From NCBI RefSeq assembly GCF_001429785.1, contig NZ_LMJF01000013.1:314327-378326 (forward strand): a DNA stretch of 64,000 nt. Reading direction: 5' to 3'. The stretch is from Lysobacter sp. Root916 (lineage in GTDB: Bacteria > Pseudomonadota > Gammaproteobacteria > Xanthomonadales > Xanthomonadaceae). This document shows, in pieces, positions 1 through 7,890 of this stretch (its first letter is position 1; every line of letters begins with the position of its first letter). Position numbers and translations under genes: made by a program. The notes below the pieces were generated by a model, which was not told the origin of the DNA, did no database searches, and saw only the letters and a list, made by a program, of their open reading frames with translations.

Positions 1-254
1 CGACCCTGCTGGACTCGGCCTGCGGCTGCGCCGCGCATAGCGCGCTCAGCGCCGAGCAGGCCTACACCACGCTGGAGCTCAAGGTCGCCTATCACCGCGC
101 GATGAGCTCCGACACCGGGCCGGTGCGCGCCGAGGCCAAGCTGCTGTCGATCGGCAAGCGCGTAGCCTTCGCCGAGGGTCGCCTCACCGACGCCCAGGGC
201 CGTTTGTACGCCTCGGCCACCTCGACCCTGCTGGTGTTCGAACGCAAGCAGTGA
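1..254 (+). CDS. PaaI-like hotdog thioesterase (3' end only)
   Basis: The reading frame is open from the left edge (first full codon at 3) to TGA at 252-254, giving about 83 residues; the start lies outside the window. The visible part contains the segment LLDSACGCAAHSAL, a helix followed by YTTLELKVAYHRAM and a C-terminal run of strands ending SATSTLLVFERK. This is the layout of the C-terminal half of PaaI/TIGR00369-type acyl-CoA thioesterases, which hydrolyse CoA thioesters in the cytoplasm as hotdog-fold oligomers. It is followed after 13 bases by another hotdog-fold gene (MaoC-like), so the two are probably co-transcribed and may act on related acyl-CoA substrates. The family call rests on sequence pattern; substrate cannot be inferred. 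Confidence 0.75.
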   Translation, partial: TLLDSACGCAAHSALSAEQAYTTLELKVAYHRAMSSDTGPVRAEAKLLSIGKRVAFAEGRLTDAQGRLYASATSTLLVFERKQ

Positions 255-267
255 AGGAGAAGCGCAG

Positions 268-738
268 ATGCACGCCGAACATTCCGAAGATGGCCTCTAC
301 CTCGACGATCTGGCGGTCGGCCAGCGCTTCGAGACCGCGACCTACACCGTCAGCGCCGAGCAGATCAAAGCCTACGCGCGCGAGTTCGATCCGCAGCCCT
401 TCCATCTGGACGAGGAGGCCGCGCGCGCCAGCCTGTTCGAGGGCCTGGCCGCGAGCGGCTGGCATACCGCGGCGATCACCATGCGCCTGCTGGTCGAACG
501 CGGCATTCCCGCTGGCGGCCTGATCGGCGCCGGCGCCGAGATCGCCTGGCCGCGCCCGACCCGGCCGGGCGACACCCTGCAGGTGCACGGCGAGATCGTC
601 GAGATTTCGCCCTCGCGCTCGCGTCCGGACCGCGGCCTGGTGGTGGTCCGCAACGAAACGCGCAACCAGCGCGGCGAGGTGGTGCAGGCCTTCACCGGCA
701 AGCTGATCGTGTTCCGACGCCCGGGCAGCGCCGCCTAG
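268..738 (+). CDS. MaoC family dehydratase-like protein
   Basis: This 156-aa cytoplasmic protein has a MaoC-like hotdog fold. It shows the typical N-terminal DLAVGQRFET strand, the helix IKAYAREFDPQPFHLDEE, in which the Asp and His of the D-x4-H hydratase-type motif are present, and the central helix GLAASGWHTAAITMRL. The length matches stand-alone MaoC proteins, which act as (R)-specific enoyl-CoA hydratases or on related acyl thioesters. The start at 268 follows a GGAGAAGCGCAG stretch that contains a Shine-Dalgarno-like GGAG. It directly follows the thioesterase gene, suggesting an operon for acyl-CoA handling. The actual substrate is unknown. Confidence 0.85.
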   Translation: MHAEHSEDGLYLDDLAVGQRFETATYTVSAEQIKAYAREFDPQPFHLDEEAARASLFEGLAASGWHTAAITMRLLVERGIPAGGLIGAGAEIAWPRPTRPGDTLQVHGEIVEISPSRSRPDRGLVVVRNETRNQRGEVVQAFTGKLIVFRRPGSAA

Positions 739-827
739 GAGCCGCCTGCGCCGAACCGTGGCTTACGGCCATGGCGCGCGCGCCAAACGCGCGCTAACGT
801 CCGCGCATCGCAGACGTCGGCACCGCC

Positions 828-2183
828 ATGCAGGACCTGACCCAGGGCTCGATTCCCAAACACGTGCTGCGGATGGCCGCGCCGATCATGATCGGCATGC
901 TGTTCCAGACCCTGTACTTCCTGATCGATCTGTACTTCGTCGCGCGTCTGGGCGATGCGGCGATCGCCGGCGTCGGCGCGGCCGGCAACGTGCAGTTCAT
1001 CGTGATGGCCCTGACCCAGATCCTCGGCGTGGGCACGATGGCGCTGATCTCGCACGCGGTCGGACGCAAGGACCGCGACGATGCCAACCTGGTGTTCAAC
1101 CAGAGCCTGCTGCTGGCCCTGACCTGCGCGGCGATCACCCTGGTGCTCGGCTACGCCCTGGGCGGCGCCTACATGCGCACGCTGGGCGCCGACGCCGCCA
1201 CCACCCAGCACGGCATCGACTATCTGTATTGGTTCCTGCCCGGGCTGGCGCTGCAGTTCGCCCAGATCGCGATGGGCTCGGCCCTGCGCGGCACCGGCAT
1301 CGCCAAGCCGACCATGGTGGTGCAGATGCTGACGGTGATCCTCAACGCGATCCTGGCGCCGGTGCTGATCGCCGGCTGGCTGACCGGCAAACCGATGGGC
1401 GTGGCCGGCGCCGGCCTGGCCACCTCGATCTCGGTGGCCGCGGGCGTGGTGATGATGGCGCTGTACTTCGCGCGCCTGGAAAAGTACGTGGGTTTCGATC
1501 CCAGCCAGTTCCACGCCCGGCTTGCGGTGTGGAAGCGGATCCTGCGCATCGGCCTGCCGCCGGGCGGCGAGTTCGCGCTGATGTTCGTCTACATGGCGGT
1601 GATCTACTGGGTGATCCGCGGCTTCGGCGCCGAGGCCCAGGCCGGTTTCGGCATCGGCCAGCGGGTGATGCAGGCGATCTTCCTGCCGGCGATGGCGGTG
1701 GCCTTCGCGACCGCGCCGGTGGCCGGGCAGAACGTCGGCGCGGGCCGGCCGGAGCGGGTGCGCGCGACCTTCCATGCCGCGGTCGCGATCGGCGTGGTGC
1801 TGATGCTGGCGCTGACCGCGCTATGCCAATGGCGGCCGGACTGGCTGGTCGGCGTGTTCACCCAGGAGACCGCGGTGATCGCGGTGGCGGCGCAGTTCCT
1901 GAGCATCATCTCGCTGAACTTCGTCGCCTCGGGGCTGATCTTCACCTGTTCCGGCATGTTCCAGGCCCTGGGCAACACCCTACCCGCGTTCGCCAGCAGC
2001 GCCAGCCGCATGCTGACATTCGCCCTGCCGGCGGTATGGCTGTCGACCCGGCCGGACTTCGAGCTGCGTCAGCTGTGGCTGCTGTCGGTGGCCTCGGTGA
2101 CCCTGCAGGCGATCCTGAGCGTGGTGCTGCTGTTGCGTGCGCTGCGCCAGGCCGATACCCGCATGGCCGCCGCCCCGGCTTGA
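828..2183 (+). CDS. MATE family multidrug/toxin efflux transporter
   Basis: This 451-aa inner-membrane protein has about 12 hydrophobic segments in two homologous halves, as in MATE (multidrug and toxic compound extrusion) antiporters of the NorM/DinF superfamily. Family features are the opening IPKHVLRMAAPIMIGMLFQT, the LYFVARLGDAAIAGVG loop after TM1, and the second-half repeat beginning ILRIGLPPGGEFALM. Such proteins export cationic drugs or metabolites using Na+ or H+ gradients. A longer frame-shifted open frame (758-2284) overlaps it but has no family features. The gene ends at a strong bidirectional hairpin shared with the convergent cold-shock gene. Confidence 0.93.
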   Translation: MQDLTQGSIPKHVLRMAAPIMIGMLFQTLYFLIDLYFVARLGDAAIAGVGAAGNVQFIVMALTQILGVGTMALISHAVGRKDRDDANLVFNQSLLLALTCAAITLVLGYALGGAYMRTLGADAATTQHGIDYLYWFLPGLALQFAQIAMGSALRGTGIAKPTMVVQMLTVILNAILAPVLIAGWLTGKPMGVAGAGLATSISVAAGVVMMALYFARLEKYVGFDPSQFHARLAVWKRILRIGLPPGGEFALMFVYMAVIYWVIRGFGAEAQAGFGIGQRVMQAIFLPAMAVAFATAPVAGQNVGAGRPERVRATFHAAVAIGVVLMLALTALCQWRPDWLVGVFTQETAVIAVAAQFLSIISLNFVASGLIFTCSGMFQALGNTLPAFASSASRMLTFALPAVWLSTRPDFELRQLWLLSVASVTLQAILSVVLLLRALRQADTRMAAAPA

Positions 2184-2224
2184 GCGCGCAGGTCGGCCGC
2201 GGCGTAGCGGATCGCGCACAAACA

Positions 2225-2250
2225 AAAAGCCCGGCCGAAGCCGGGCTTTT
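2225..2250. terminator. Bidirectional intrinsic terminator
   Basis: The arms AAAAGCCCGGC (2225-2235) and GCCGGGCTTTT (2240-2250) are perfectly complementary over 11 bp around a CGAA tetraloop. A-runs on one side and T-runs on the other make it rho-independent in both directions, serving the MATE gene (+) and the cold-shock gene (-). Confidence 0.92.
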
Positions 2251-2289
2251 CGTGTCGGATCGCGCCCGAGGGCGCGGTCCTTAAGCGGT

Positions 2290-2499
2290 TCAGACCGCCT
2301 GCACCGATTCAGCCTGCAGGCCCTTCTGGCCCTGGGTGACGGTGAAGGAGACCTTCTGGCCTTCCTGCAGGCTCTTGAAGCCCTGCGACTCGATCGCGCG
2401 GAAGTGCACGAACACGTCTTCGCCATTCTCACGGCTGATGAAGCCGAAGCCCTTGGCGTCGTTGAACCACTTGACCGTACCGAATTCACGGTTCGACAT
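2290..2499 (-). CDS. Cold-shock protein, CspA family
   Basis: This 69-aa single cold-shock domain protein binds single-stranded RNA/DNA and acts as an RNA chaperone. RNP1 (KGFGFISRE) and RNP2 (VFVHFRAI) are both intact, and it begins with the usual [15 protein letters not shown] core. I start it at the ATG at 2499, preceded by AAGGAGCAAGCAAA (good Shine-Dalgarno), rather than at an upstream in-frame start that would add 60 unrelated residues. The following bidirectional terminator ends the transcript. The upstream leader of more than 150 bases is compatible with the long structured 5' UTR known for csp mRNAs. Several csp paralogues usually coexist, so I do not assign a letter. Confidence 0.95.
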   Translation of the reverse strand: MSNREFGTVKWFNDAKGFGFISRENGEDVFVHFRAIESQGFKSLQEGQKVSFTVTQGQKGLQAESVQAV

Positions 2500-2810
2500 T
2501 TTGCTTGCTCCTTGAAACGTAATGGGAATGCCGCCTACGCGGCCTTGATGCTGGTTGCAAGGAGGAAGCCTGGTGCAACGATGGGCGGATCTGGGATCTA
2601 CGGCATCGGGCCACGGTTCATGGTGACCCTTGACGAACACAGCACTCGATACGCTAGTCCGCTTCTGCGAGAAATGCAAACACTATGTGCGGGGCCCGGC
2701 CTCCCCGTTCAGCTGAACAGGGCTGGGAAGCACCGTTCTCCGGCCCTGCGCGCCAGTGGGGACGGGCTTGCGTACCATCTGGGGCACCCCGCCGACACCC
2801 GGAGCCCGCC
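2500..2810. other. Intergenic region: csp leader and msrB upstream region
   Basis: This is about 310 bases between two divergent genes. It must hold the csp promoter and 5' leader (minus strand) and the msrB promoter (plus strand). I see no convincing additional reading frame or a clear sigma-70 box pair; csp leaders act as cold-responsive RNA structures in other bacteria, but no specific fold was derived here. Confidence 0.5.
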
Positions 2811-3278
2811 ATGACCGCCTTCGATCTCAGCCCGCCCAGCGACGCCCAACGGCGCGAACTCAGCGCGGGCCTGAGCCCCGAGGAGGCCAAGGTGCTGCTC
2901 CAGCACGGCACCGAGGCGCCGTTCTGCGGGGTGTTCCTGGACAACAAGCTGGACGGGGTCTACACCTGCCGCTACTGCGGCCTGCCGCTGTTCCGCTCCA
3001 GCACCAAGTTCGACTCCGGCACCGGCTGGCCCAGCTTCTTCGCCCCCTACGACCCGGCCCACGTGCGCGTCGTGCGCGACACCAGCTACGGCATGATCCG
3101 CGACGAAATCGTGTGCGCGCGCTGCGGCAGCCACCTCGGCCACGTGTTCCCGGACGGCCCGCCGCCGACCGGCGAGCGCCATTGCCTGAATTCGGTCTCG
3201 CTGGCCTTCAGCCGCCAGGGCGAGGCCCTGCCCGACCCGCTGGGGCGCGGCGGCGCCGAAGCCGACCCGGCCGGCTAG
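2811..3278 (+). CDS. msrB: Peptide-methionine (R)-S-oxide reductase MsrB
   Basis: This 155-aa cytoplasmic enzyme reduces the R epimer of methionine sulfoxide in proteins, with thioredoxin as reductant. Two CxxC pairs (CRYC near residue 51 and CARC near residue 105) form the structural zinc site. The signature SGTGWPSFF and the C-terminal RHCLNS with catalytic Cys125 are present. The resolving cysteine is not obvious at the usual mid-sequence position, where the protein reads FDSGTGWPS. The start at 2811 gives the family length; an earlier in-frame ATG at 2685 would add 42 residues without homology features. It lies alone, convergent with the next gene. Confidence 0.95.
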   Translation: MTAFDLSPPSDAQRRELSAGLSPEEAKVLLQHGTEAPFCGVFLDNKLDGVYTCRYCGLPLFRSSTKFDSGTGWPSFFAPYDPAHVRVVRDTSYGMIRDEIVCARCGSHLGHVFPDGPPPTGERHCLNSVSLAFSRQGEALPDPLGRGGAEADPAG

Positions 3279-3295
3279 GCCGGCCCGGCCCGCCC

Positions 3296-3841
3296 TCAGA
3301 ACGCGTCGCTGCCCGGCCGCGACTCGATCCCGAGCGCGGTCGAGAGCACCTGCATGGCCTCGTCGTCGCGACGCAGGGCGATCCAGCCGGCGTGGCTGTC
3401 GCTGCCGGTGTTCCAGGTCCACAGGGTGTAGCCGTGCTCGCGCAGGCGGTCGTGCGCGGTCGCCATCAGCGCGGGCACGTCGGTACCGTCGAGGAAATCC
3501 GGGTCGGCGGTGTCGTCGGTGCCCCAGTCGATGCGCAGGTTCCAGCGCGCGGCCAGCTCGTTGATGCTGTCGATGAAGGACTCGCTGTCCTTCCAGTCGA
3601 CGTAGTAGCCGGCCTTCCAGTCGATCGCATCCTTGATCAGCCAGACCGGCTCGTCGGTCTCCCCGCCGGCCTCGGCCAGCGCCTCGCGGTAGTCGGCGAA
3701 CTGCTGCAGCGCCGATTCCTCGTCGCCGGGGTTGATCATCAGCAGCAACTGCCAGACCAGGGCCTCGGGCGTGGCCTCGTCGAGGTCGCCGTCGTAGCCG
3801 TCGTAATCGTCGCTTTCGTAGTCGTCGTCGGGTGCGTGCAT
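3296..3841 (-). CDS. Conserved acidic protein, resembles DUF6630
   Basis: This 181-aa soluble protein has no signal peptide or membrane segment. It opens with an Asp/Tyr-rich low-complexity stretch (DDDYESDDYDGYDGD), then a compact alpha/beta domain with the patterns WLIKDAIDWKAGYYVDWKD and LAARWNLRIDWGTDD and a C-terminal WTWNTGSDSHAGWIALRRDD. The tryptophan-rich pattern resembles proteins annotated DUF6630, whose function is unknown; this match is from memory and moderate. I chose the ATG at 3841, because the upstream 34 residues are Pro/Arg-rich non-coding-like sequence. The gene faces msrB and is divergent from the cyclase gene. Confidence 0.75.
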   Translation of the reverse strand: MHAPDDDYESDDYDGYDGDLDEATPEALVWQLLLMINPGDEESALQQFADYREALAEAGGETDEPVWLIKDAIDWKAGYYVDWKDSESFIDSINELAARWNLRIDWGTDDTADPDFLDGTDVPALMATAHDRLREHGYTLWTWNTGSDSHAGWIALRRDDEAMQVLSTALGIESRPGSDAF

Positions 3842-3990
3842 GGCGGTTTCGCCGCAGGGGGAGGCGGGCAGGATGCCGCCTGGGGGCGGCGATGGAAAGC
3901 CGGCGCACGCGCCGGGGCCGCTTTTGCGCGGCTTTCGCGTCACAGCTGATGGGGCCCGGCGGGCGGCCCGGCGCGCGTCCAGGAGCGGAC

Positions 3991-5427
3991 ATGAGCGAGT
4001 GGATCGAATGGGCCAAGCTCGGCGCGGGAGTGCTCGGCGCCGGTTTCGTGGCCACCCTGGCCAAGCTTTATCACCAGCGCATCCTGGCCGGAAAGGACAC
4101 CGAGCTGCGCATCAAGGAGGCCGAGCTCGCGCGCGTGCGCGCCGATCTGGCCAAGAGCGAGCAACGTCTGCGCCACGCCGACCAGGACGCGTCGCCGGAA
4201 GCGCGCGACCTCGCGCGCCTGCGCGAGCAGCTCACCGAACGGGTCGAACGCGTGGCGCGCGCGATGGACGCGCAGGCCGCGTCGCTGTACGTGCCGATCT
4301 ACCCGGCGCGCGAGGACGAAGGCGAGTTTCCGCGCGGCTTCGCCTTCGTCGCGGTGTACAACGCCGACGCCGCGGCGGCCGCCGCGATCCTGCGCATGAA
4401 GCTGGTCGAGGCCTGGACCATCGTCGGCGAATGCTGGAGCAAAGGCGTGGCGATCGGCGACAACCGCCTGCAAGCCAACGCCCGCCATGTCGCCTCCTAC
4501 GATCAGCAATCCGGCTTCACCCCGGTGCACACCCTGGTCGCGCCGCTGCATGCGCGCCACCGCCAGGTCGGCGTGATCCAGCTGTTCAACAAGACCGTCG
4601 CCGGCAGCCAGGACGTGATCGACCCAGAGGGCTTCGACGCCGAGGACCGACGGCGCCTGAGCGAACTGCTGGAAGACGGCGACGGCGGCCTGGCCGCCAA
4701 GGCCGATGCTTTCCTCTCCCATCGCGACTGCGCGCGGGCGTTGGGCCTGCAGGGCGAGATCGACCTGGAGAACGCGGCGGTGCTGTACGTCGACCTCACC
4801 CGTTCCTCGTCGCTGTTCGACGAGCTGCCGCTGGTCGACGCCACCCGCCTGATCGGGCGCTTCACCGAGCACGTCTACCAGCGCATCGGACCGTACTCGG
4901 CGGTGATCGAACGCTTCAGCGGCGACGGCACCCTGGCGCGCTTCCACTACGGCGGCAATCACGACTCGGCCGTGGCCAGCCCGGCGCTGCGCGCGGTCTG
5001 CGCGGCCGCCGAACTGCTGGCCGACTTCCGCGACTTCAAGCGCCTGCACTGGAAAAGCCTGGCCGCCGAAGCCGCCGACGCGGTGCGCCTGCGCGTCTCG
5101 ATCACCCTGGGCCCGCTGATCTCGACCAACATCGGGCCACGCCAGTTCCAGGTGCCGACGGTGATGGGGCCCTGCGTGAACCGCGCCGCCAAGCTGATCG
5201 CGCACGCGCCGCGCGATCGCGACGTGCTGCTGGTCGACGACAACGTGCGCAAGGCCCTGCTGCAGGCCGACCGCGGCCATGCCGCCGCCCTGCGCGATTT
5301 CGCCGATTGGTCGGATCCGCAGGCCGCGCAGTCGGCAAGCCTGCGCGGGCATCGCTACTACGAAGTCGGCATCGACCCCTTCCGCCTCGCCGCCGCGCAG
5401 CTGCGCCTGCAGCCGCGCGCCCACTGA
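3991..5427 (+). CDS. Membrane-anchored GAF/class III adenylyl-guanylyl cyclase
   Basis: This 478-aa protein begins with one transmembrane helix (about residues 8-25), followed by a charged heptad-like coiled coil (30-95) and a GAF-like domain (100-240, ending VGVIQLFNK...FDAEDRRRLSEL). A class III nucleotide cyclase homology domain follows (262-440). Both metal-binding aspartates are present, Asp268 in LYVDLT and Asp312 in FSGDGT, as is the transition-state motif VNRAAKL. It should therefore be catalytically competent and make cAMP or cGMP at the inner face of the membrane in response to a GAF ligand. The ATG at 3991 follows AGGAG with correct spacing. No effector gene is adjacent. Confidence 0.88.
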   Translation: MSEWIEWAKLGAGVLGAGFVATLAKLYHQRILAGKDTELRIKEAELARVRADLAKSEQRLRHADQDASPEARDLARLREQLTERVERVARAMDAQAASLYVPIYPAREDEGEFPRGFAFVAVYNADAAAAAAILRMKLVEAWTIVGECWSKGVAIGDNRLQANARHVASYDQQSGFTPVHTLVAPLHARHRQVGVIQLFNKTVAGSQDVIDPEGFDAEDRRRLSELLEDGDGGLAAKADAFLSHRDCARALGLQGEIDLENAAVLYVDLTRSSSLFDELPLVDATRLIGRFTEHVYQRIGPYSAVIERFSGDGTLARFHYGGNHDSAVASPALRAVCAAAELLADFRDFKRLHWKSLAAEAADAVRLRVSITLGPLISTNIGPRQFQVPTVMGPCVNRAAKLIAHAPRDRDVLLVDDNVRKALLQADRGHAAALRDFADWSDPQAAQSASLRGHRYYEVGIDPFRLAAAQLRLQPRAH

Positions 5428-5494
5428 ACGCGGCTTCACCCGCGCTTGCGCGGCGCGGGGCTAGAGTCGGATCACCCCGATCGAGGCCGCCGCG

Positions 5495-5806
5495 ATGTCA
5501 CGCAACGCCGACCATGTCTATTCCGCGCCCGCCGACATCGCCCGCCTGGAGTCGCATATCGCCCATCTGCGCGACGACGCGCGCGTGCAGCTGAGCATGC
5601 ACGACGGCCGCGTGCTGCGCGGCGTGGTCGCCGCCCTGCCCGGCCTGCAGACCTTCTACGGGCCCGGCGACGTGGAAGGGCTGAACGGCATGCTGCGGCT
5701 GGAGGAACCGCTCGACGACGGCGGCAGCCGCGTGCACAACCTGTGGCTGGACCAGATCGACGCGATCCGGCCGCTGACCGCGTTCGAGCTGCACCGGCCC
5801 CACTGA
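5495..5806 (+). CDS. DUF3247-like small protein (Sm-like fold suggested)
   Basis: This 103-aa soluble protein has the core VQLSMHDGRVLRGVVAALPGLQTFYGP followed by LRLEEP and NLWLDQIDAIRPL. The strand-turn-strand pattern fits the DUF3247 family of xanthomonads, for which I recall a structural report of an Sm-like barrel; that would suggest RNA binding or scaffolding, but function is not established. It lies 67 bases after the cyclase gene, in the same direction, with its own ATG. Confidence 0.75.
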   Translation: MSRNADHVYSAPADIARLESHIAHLRDDARVQLSMHDGRVLRGVVAALPGLQTFYGPGDVEGLNGMLRLEEPLDDGGSRVHNLWLDQIDAIRPLTAFELHRPH

Positions 5807-5917
5807 GGCGACCGCGGCCGGCGCGACGCGTATCCTGTGCAACCGGCGCCGCCCCGCGCGCGCCGCGACCGTAGCCCGCGCCCACTCTGGGCGCCACCAG
5901 CCACAGCGATACCGACG

Positions 5918-6166
5918 ATGACCGATACCCCGCCCGACCGCCTGTCCAACGACCCGCGCAGCCCCTTCCACGACGACGCCCTGCTCGAACGCGGCATCGG
6001 CATCCGCTTCAACGGCCAGGAGCGCCACAACGTCGAGGAATACTGCATCAGCGAAGGCTGGGTGCGGGTGCCGGTGGGCAAGGCCCTGGACCGCCGCGGC
6101 AATCCGATGACGGTCAAGGTCAAGGGCGAAGTCGAGGCTTACTTCCTCACTCCGGCCAAGGAATAA
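5918..6166 (+). CDS. DUF3297 family protein
   Basis: This 82-aa soluble protein is highly patterned: LSNDPRSPFHD, then RGIGIRFNGQERHNVEEYCI, GWVRVPVGKALDRRGNPMTV and a terminal KVKGEVEAYF. This is the DUF3297 family (glutathione-peroxidase-like in older annotations), whose function is unknown. The start is taken at 5918, where the conserved N-terminus begins; an earlier in-frame ATG would add 27 Arg/Pro-rich residues. The end of the gene overlaps, on the other strand, a short Tat signal-peptide ORF. Confidence 0.85.
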   Translation: MTDTPPDRLSNDPRSPFHDDALLERGIGIRFNGQERHNVEEYCISEGWVRVPVGKALDRRGNPMTVKVKGEVEAYFLTPAKE

Positions 6167-6261
6167 GGCCTACTCGTGGGCGCGGCCGCGCCGCTACGGG
6201 CCAGCGCGGCCAGGCCGGCGGCCAGCCCCGCGGTTTGCAGAAAACGCCGCCGACTCGTCAT
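6139..6261 (-). pseudogene. Orphan Tat signal peptide ORF (gene remnant)
   Basis: A 40-codon frame on the minus strand starts at ATG 6261, preceded by AAGGAGCGACGCG, and encodes a textbook twin-arginine signal peptide: SRRRFLQTAGLAAGLAAL followed by an Ala-rich cleavage region. After about 28 residues it runs into sequence antisense to the DUF3297 gene and stops at TAA 6139-6141. I read it as the intact 5' end (ribosome site plus signal peptide) of an exported oxidoreductase or similar protein whose body has been deleted. A functional 40-aa product is less likely. Confidence 0.55.
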
Positions 6262-6332
6262 CGCGTCGCTCCTTGACCGCTCGGGCCGTCAGCGCCCGAG
6301 CGTTTTCGAGTCACCTCGGGCGCGGCGCCGCC

Positions 6333-7703
6333 TCAGTTCGCGGGCGCGCGCTTGCCCAGGCCCAGCGCGTAGTACAGCACCACCAGCAGGATCAGGAAGG
6401 CCGGGCCGACGAACAGCGCGATGCGGGTGTCGGGGAAGTAGGCCATCAGGCCGACCACCAGCACCAGGAACGCCAGCGCGATCCACGAACCGATCGGATA
6501 CAGCGGCATCTTGAACTCCAGGCCCGCACGCTGCTCCGCGCTCAGCCCGGCGCGGAACTTGCGGTGCGACAGCAGGATCACCGCCCAGGTCCAGATCGCG
6601 CCGAAGGTCGAGATCGAGGTCACCCAGATGAACACCTTCTCCGGCACCAGGTAGTTCAGCAGGACGCCGAACAGCAGCACCACCACCGACACCAGCACCG
6701 CCTTGCGCGGCACGCCGCTGGCGGAGGTGATCGCGAAGGTGCGCGGCGCCTGGCCCTGCTGGCCCAGGTTGTAGAGCATGCGCGCGGTGCTGAAGATGCC
6801 GCTGTTGCACGAGGACAGCGCGGCGGTCAGGACCACGAAGTTGATGATGCCGGCGGCCTCGCGGATGCCCAGGCGCTCGAAGGTCATCACGAACGGGCTG
6901 CCGGTGGTGCCCAGCTCGTTCCAGGGATAGATCGACAGAATCACGAACAGCGCGCCGACGTAGAAGATCAGGATGCGCCAGAACACCGAGTTGATCGCGT
7001 CGGGAATCGACTTCTTCGGATTCGCGGCCTCGCCGGCGGTCAGGCCGATCATCTCCACGCCCAGATAGGCGAACATCACCATCTGCAGCGACATCAGCAC
7101 GCCCTTGGCGCCGTTGGGGAAGAAGCCGCCGTGCGACCACAGGTGCGAGATGCCGGTGGCCACGCCGTTGTTGCCGAAGCCGAACACGATCATGCCCAGG
7201 CCGCCGACGATCATCAGCACGATGGTCACGACCTTGATCATCGCGAACCAGAACTCGAACTCGCCGTAGGCGCGCACCGCGATCAGGTTGACCGACCCCA
7301 TCGCCGCCAGCGCGGCCAGCGCCCAGGCCCATTGCGGCGTGCCCGGAAACCAGACCTGCATGTAGATGCCGACCGCGGTGATCTCGGCCACGCAGGTCAC
7401 CAGCCACAGGAACCAGTAGTTCCAGCCGGTCAGGTAACCCGACAGCGGGCCCAGATAGTCCTGCGCGTAGCGGCTGAACGAACCCGCGACCGGGTTGTGC
7501 ACAGCCATCTCGCCCAGCGCGCGCATGATGATGAAGATCGCCGCGCCACCGAGCAGGTAGGCCAGCAGGATGCCGGGGCCGGCCAGCTTGATCGCGTTGG
7601 CCGAACCCAGAAACAGACCGACGCCGATCGCGGCGCCCAGTGCCATCAGGCGGATATGGCGTTCGCCCAGGCCACGATGGAGCTCTTGCGGTTCGCTCTG
7701 CAT
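6333..7703 (-). CDS. proY: Amino acid permease, ProY-like (APC family)
   Basis: This 456-aa inner-membrane protein has 12 predicted helices. It is closely similar along its length to E. coli ProY as remembered: RGLGERHIRLMALG at the N-terminus, then IIMRALGEMAVHNP, SFSRYAQDYLGPL, GIYMQVWFPG, GAIWTWAVILLSH and a final PDTRIALFVG. Members of this amino-acid transporter (AAT) branch import amino acids with protons; proline specificity of ProY is presumptive even in E. coli. The ATG at 7703 is chosen because the upstream in-frame extension is Arg/Pro-rich and lacks family features. The gene is divergent from the DUF1800 gene. Confidence 0.88.
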   Translation of the reverse strand: MQSEPQELHRGLGERHIRLMALGAAIGVGLFLGSANAIKLAGPGILLAYLLGGAAIFIIMRALGEMAVHNPVAGSFSRYAQDYLGPLSGYLTGWNYWFLWLVTCVAEITAVGIYMQVWFPGTPQWAWALAALAAMGSVNLIAVRAYGEFEFWFAMIKVVTIVLMIVGGLGMIVFGFGNNGVATGISHLWSHGGFFPNGAKGVLMSLQMVMFAYLGVEMIGLTAGEAANPKKSIPDAINSVFWRILIFYVGALFVILSIYPWNELGTTGSPFVMTFERLGIREAAGIINFVVLTAALSSCNSGIFSTARMLYNLGQQGQAPRTFAITSASGVPRKAVLVSVVVLLFGVLLNYLVPEKVFIWVTSISTFGAIWTWAVILLSHRKFRAGLSAEQRAGLEFKMPLYPIGSWIALAFLVLVVGLMAYFPDTRIALFVGPAFLILLVVLYYALGLGKRAPAN

Positions 7704-7890
7704 TGCCACGGTCTCCTGGCCACGCGTCGGGCGCGGGCCTGCGGTTGCGCGGCGCGGCGCGCCGATTGCCCGCAACCCTACGCCATGCGGGCCCGCGCGT
7801 GTAGGGGCTCCGGTGGCGGCCTGCGCGCGGCGCCTGTCAACCGCCGCCACGCGCAGCCGTTGCCAGACCGGTAGACGATGGAGAGCGGGC

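Noticed and set aside
758-2284. A 508-codon plus-strand frame overlapping the MATE gene
   Set aside because: Composition is Arg/Ala/Gly/Asp-rich without domains, and the MATE frame has full family similarity; it is a GC-rich shadow frame.
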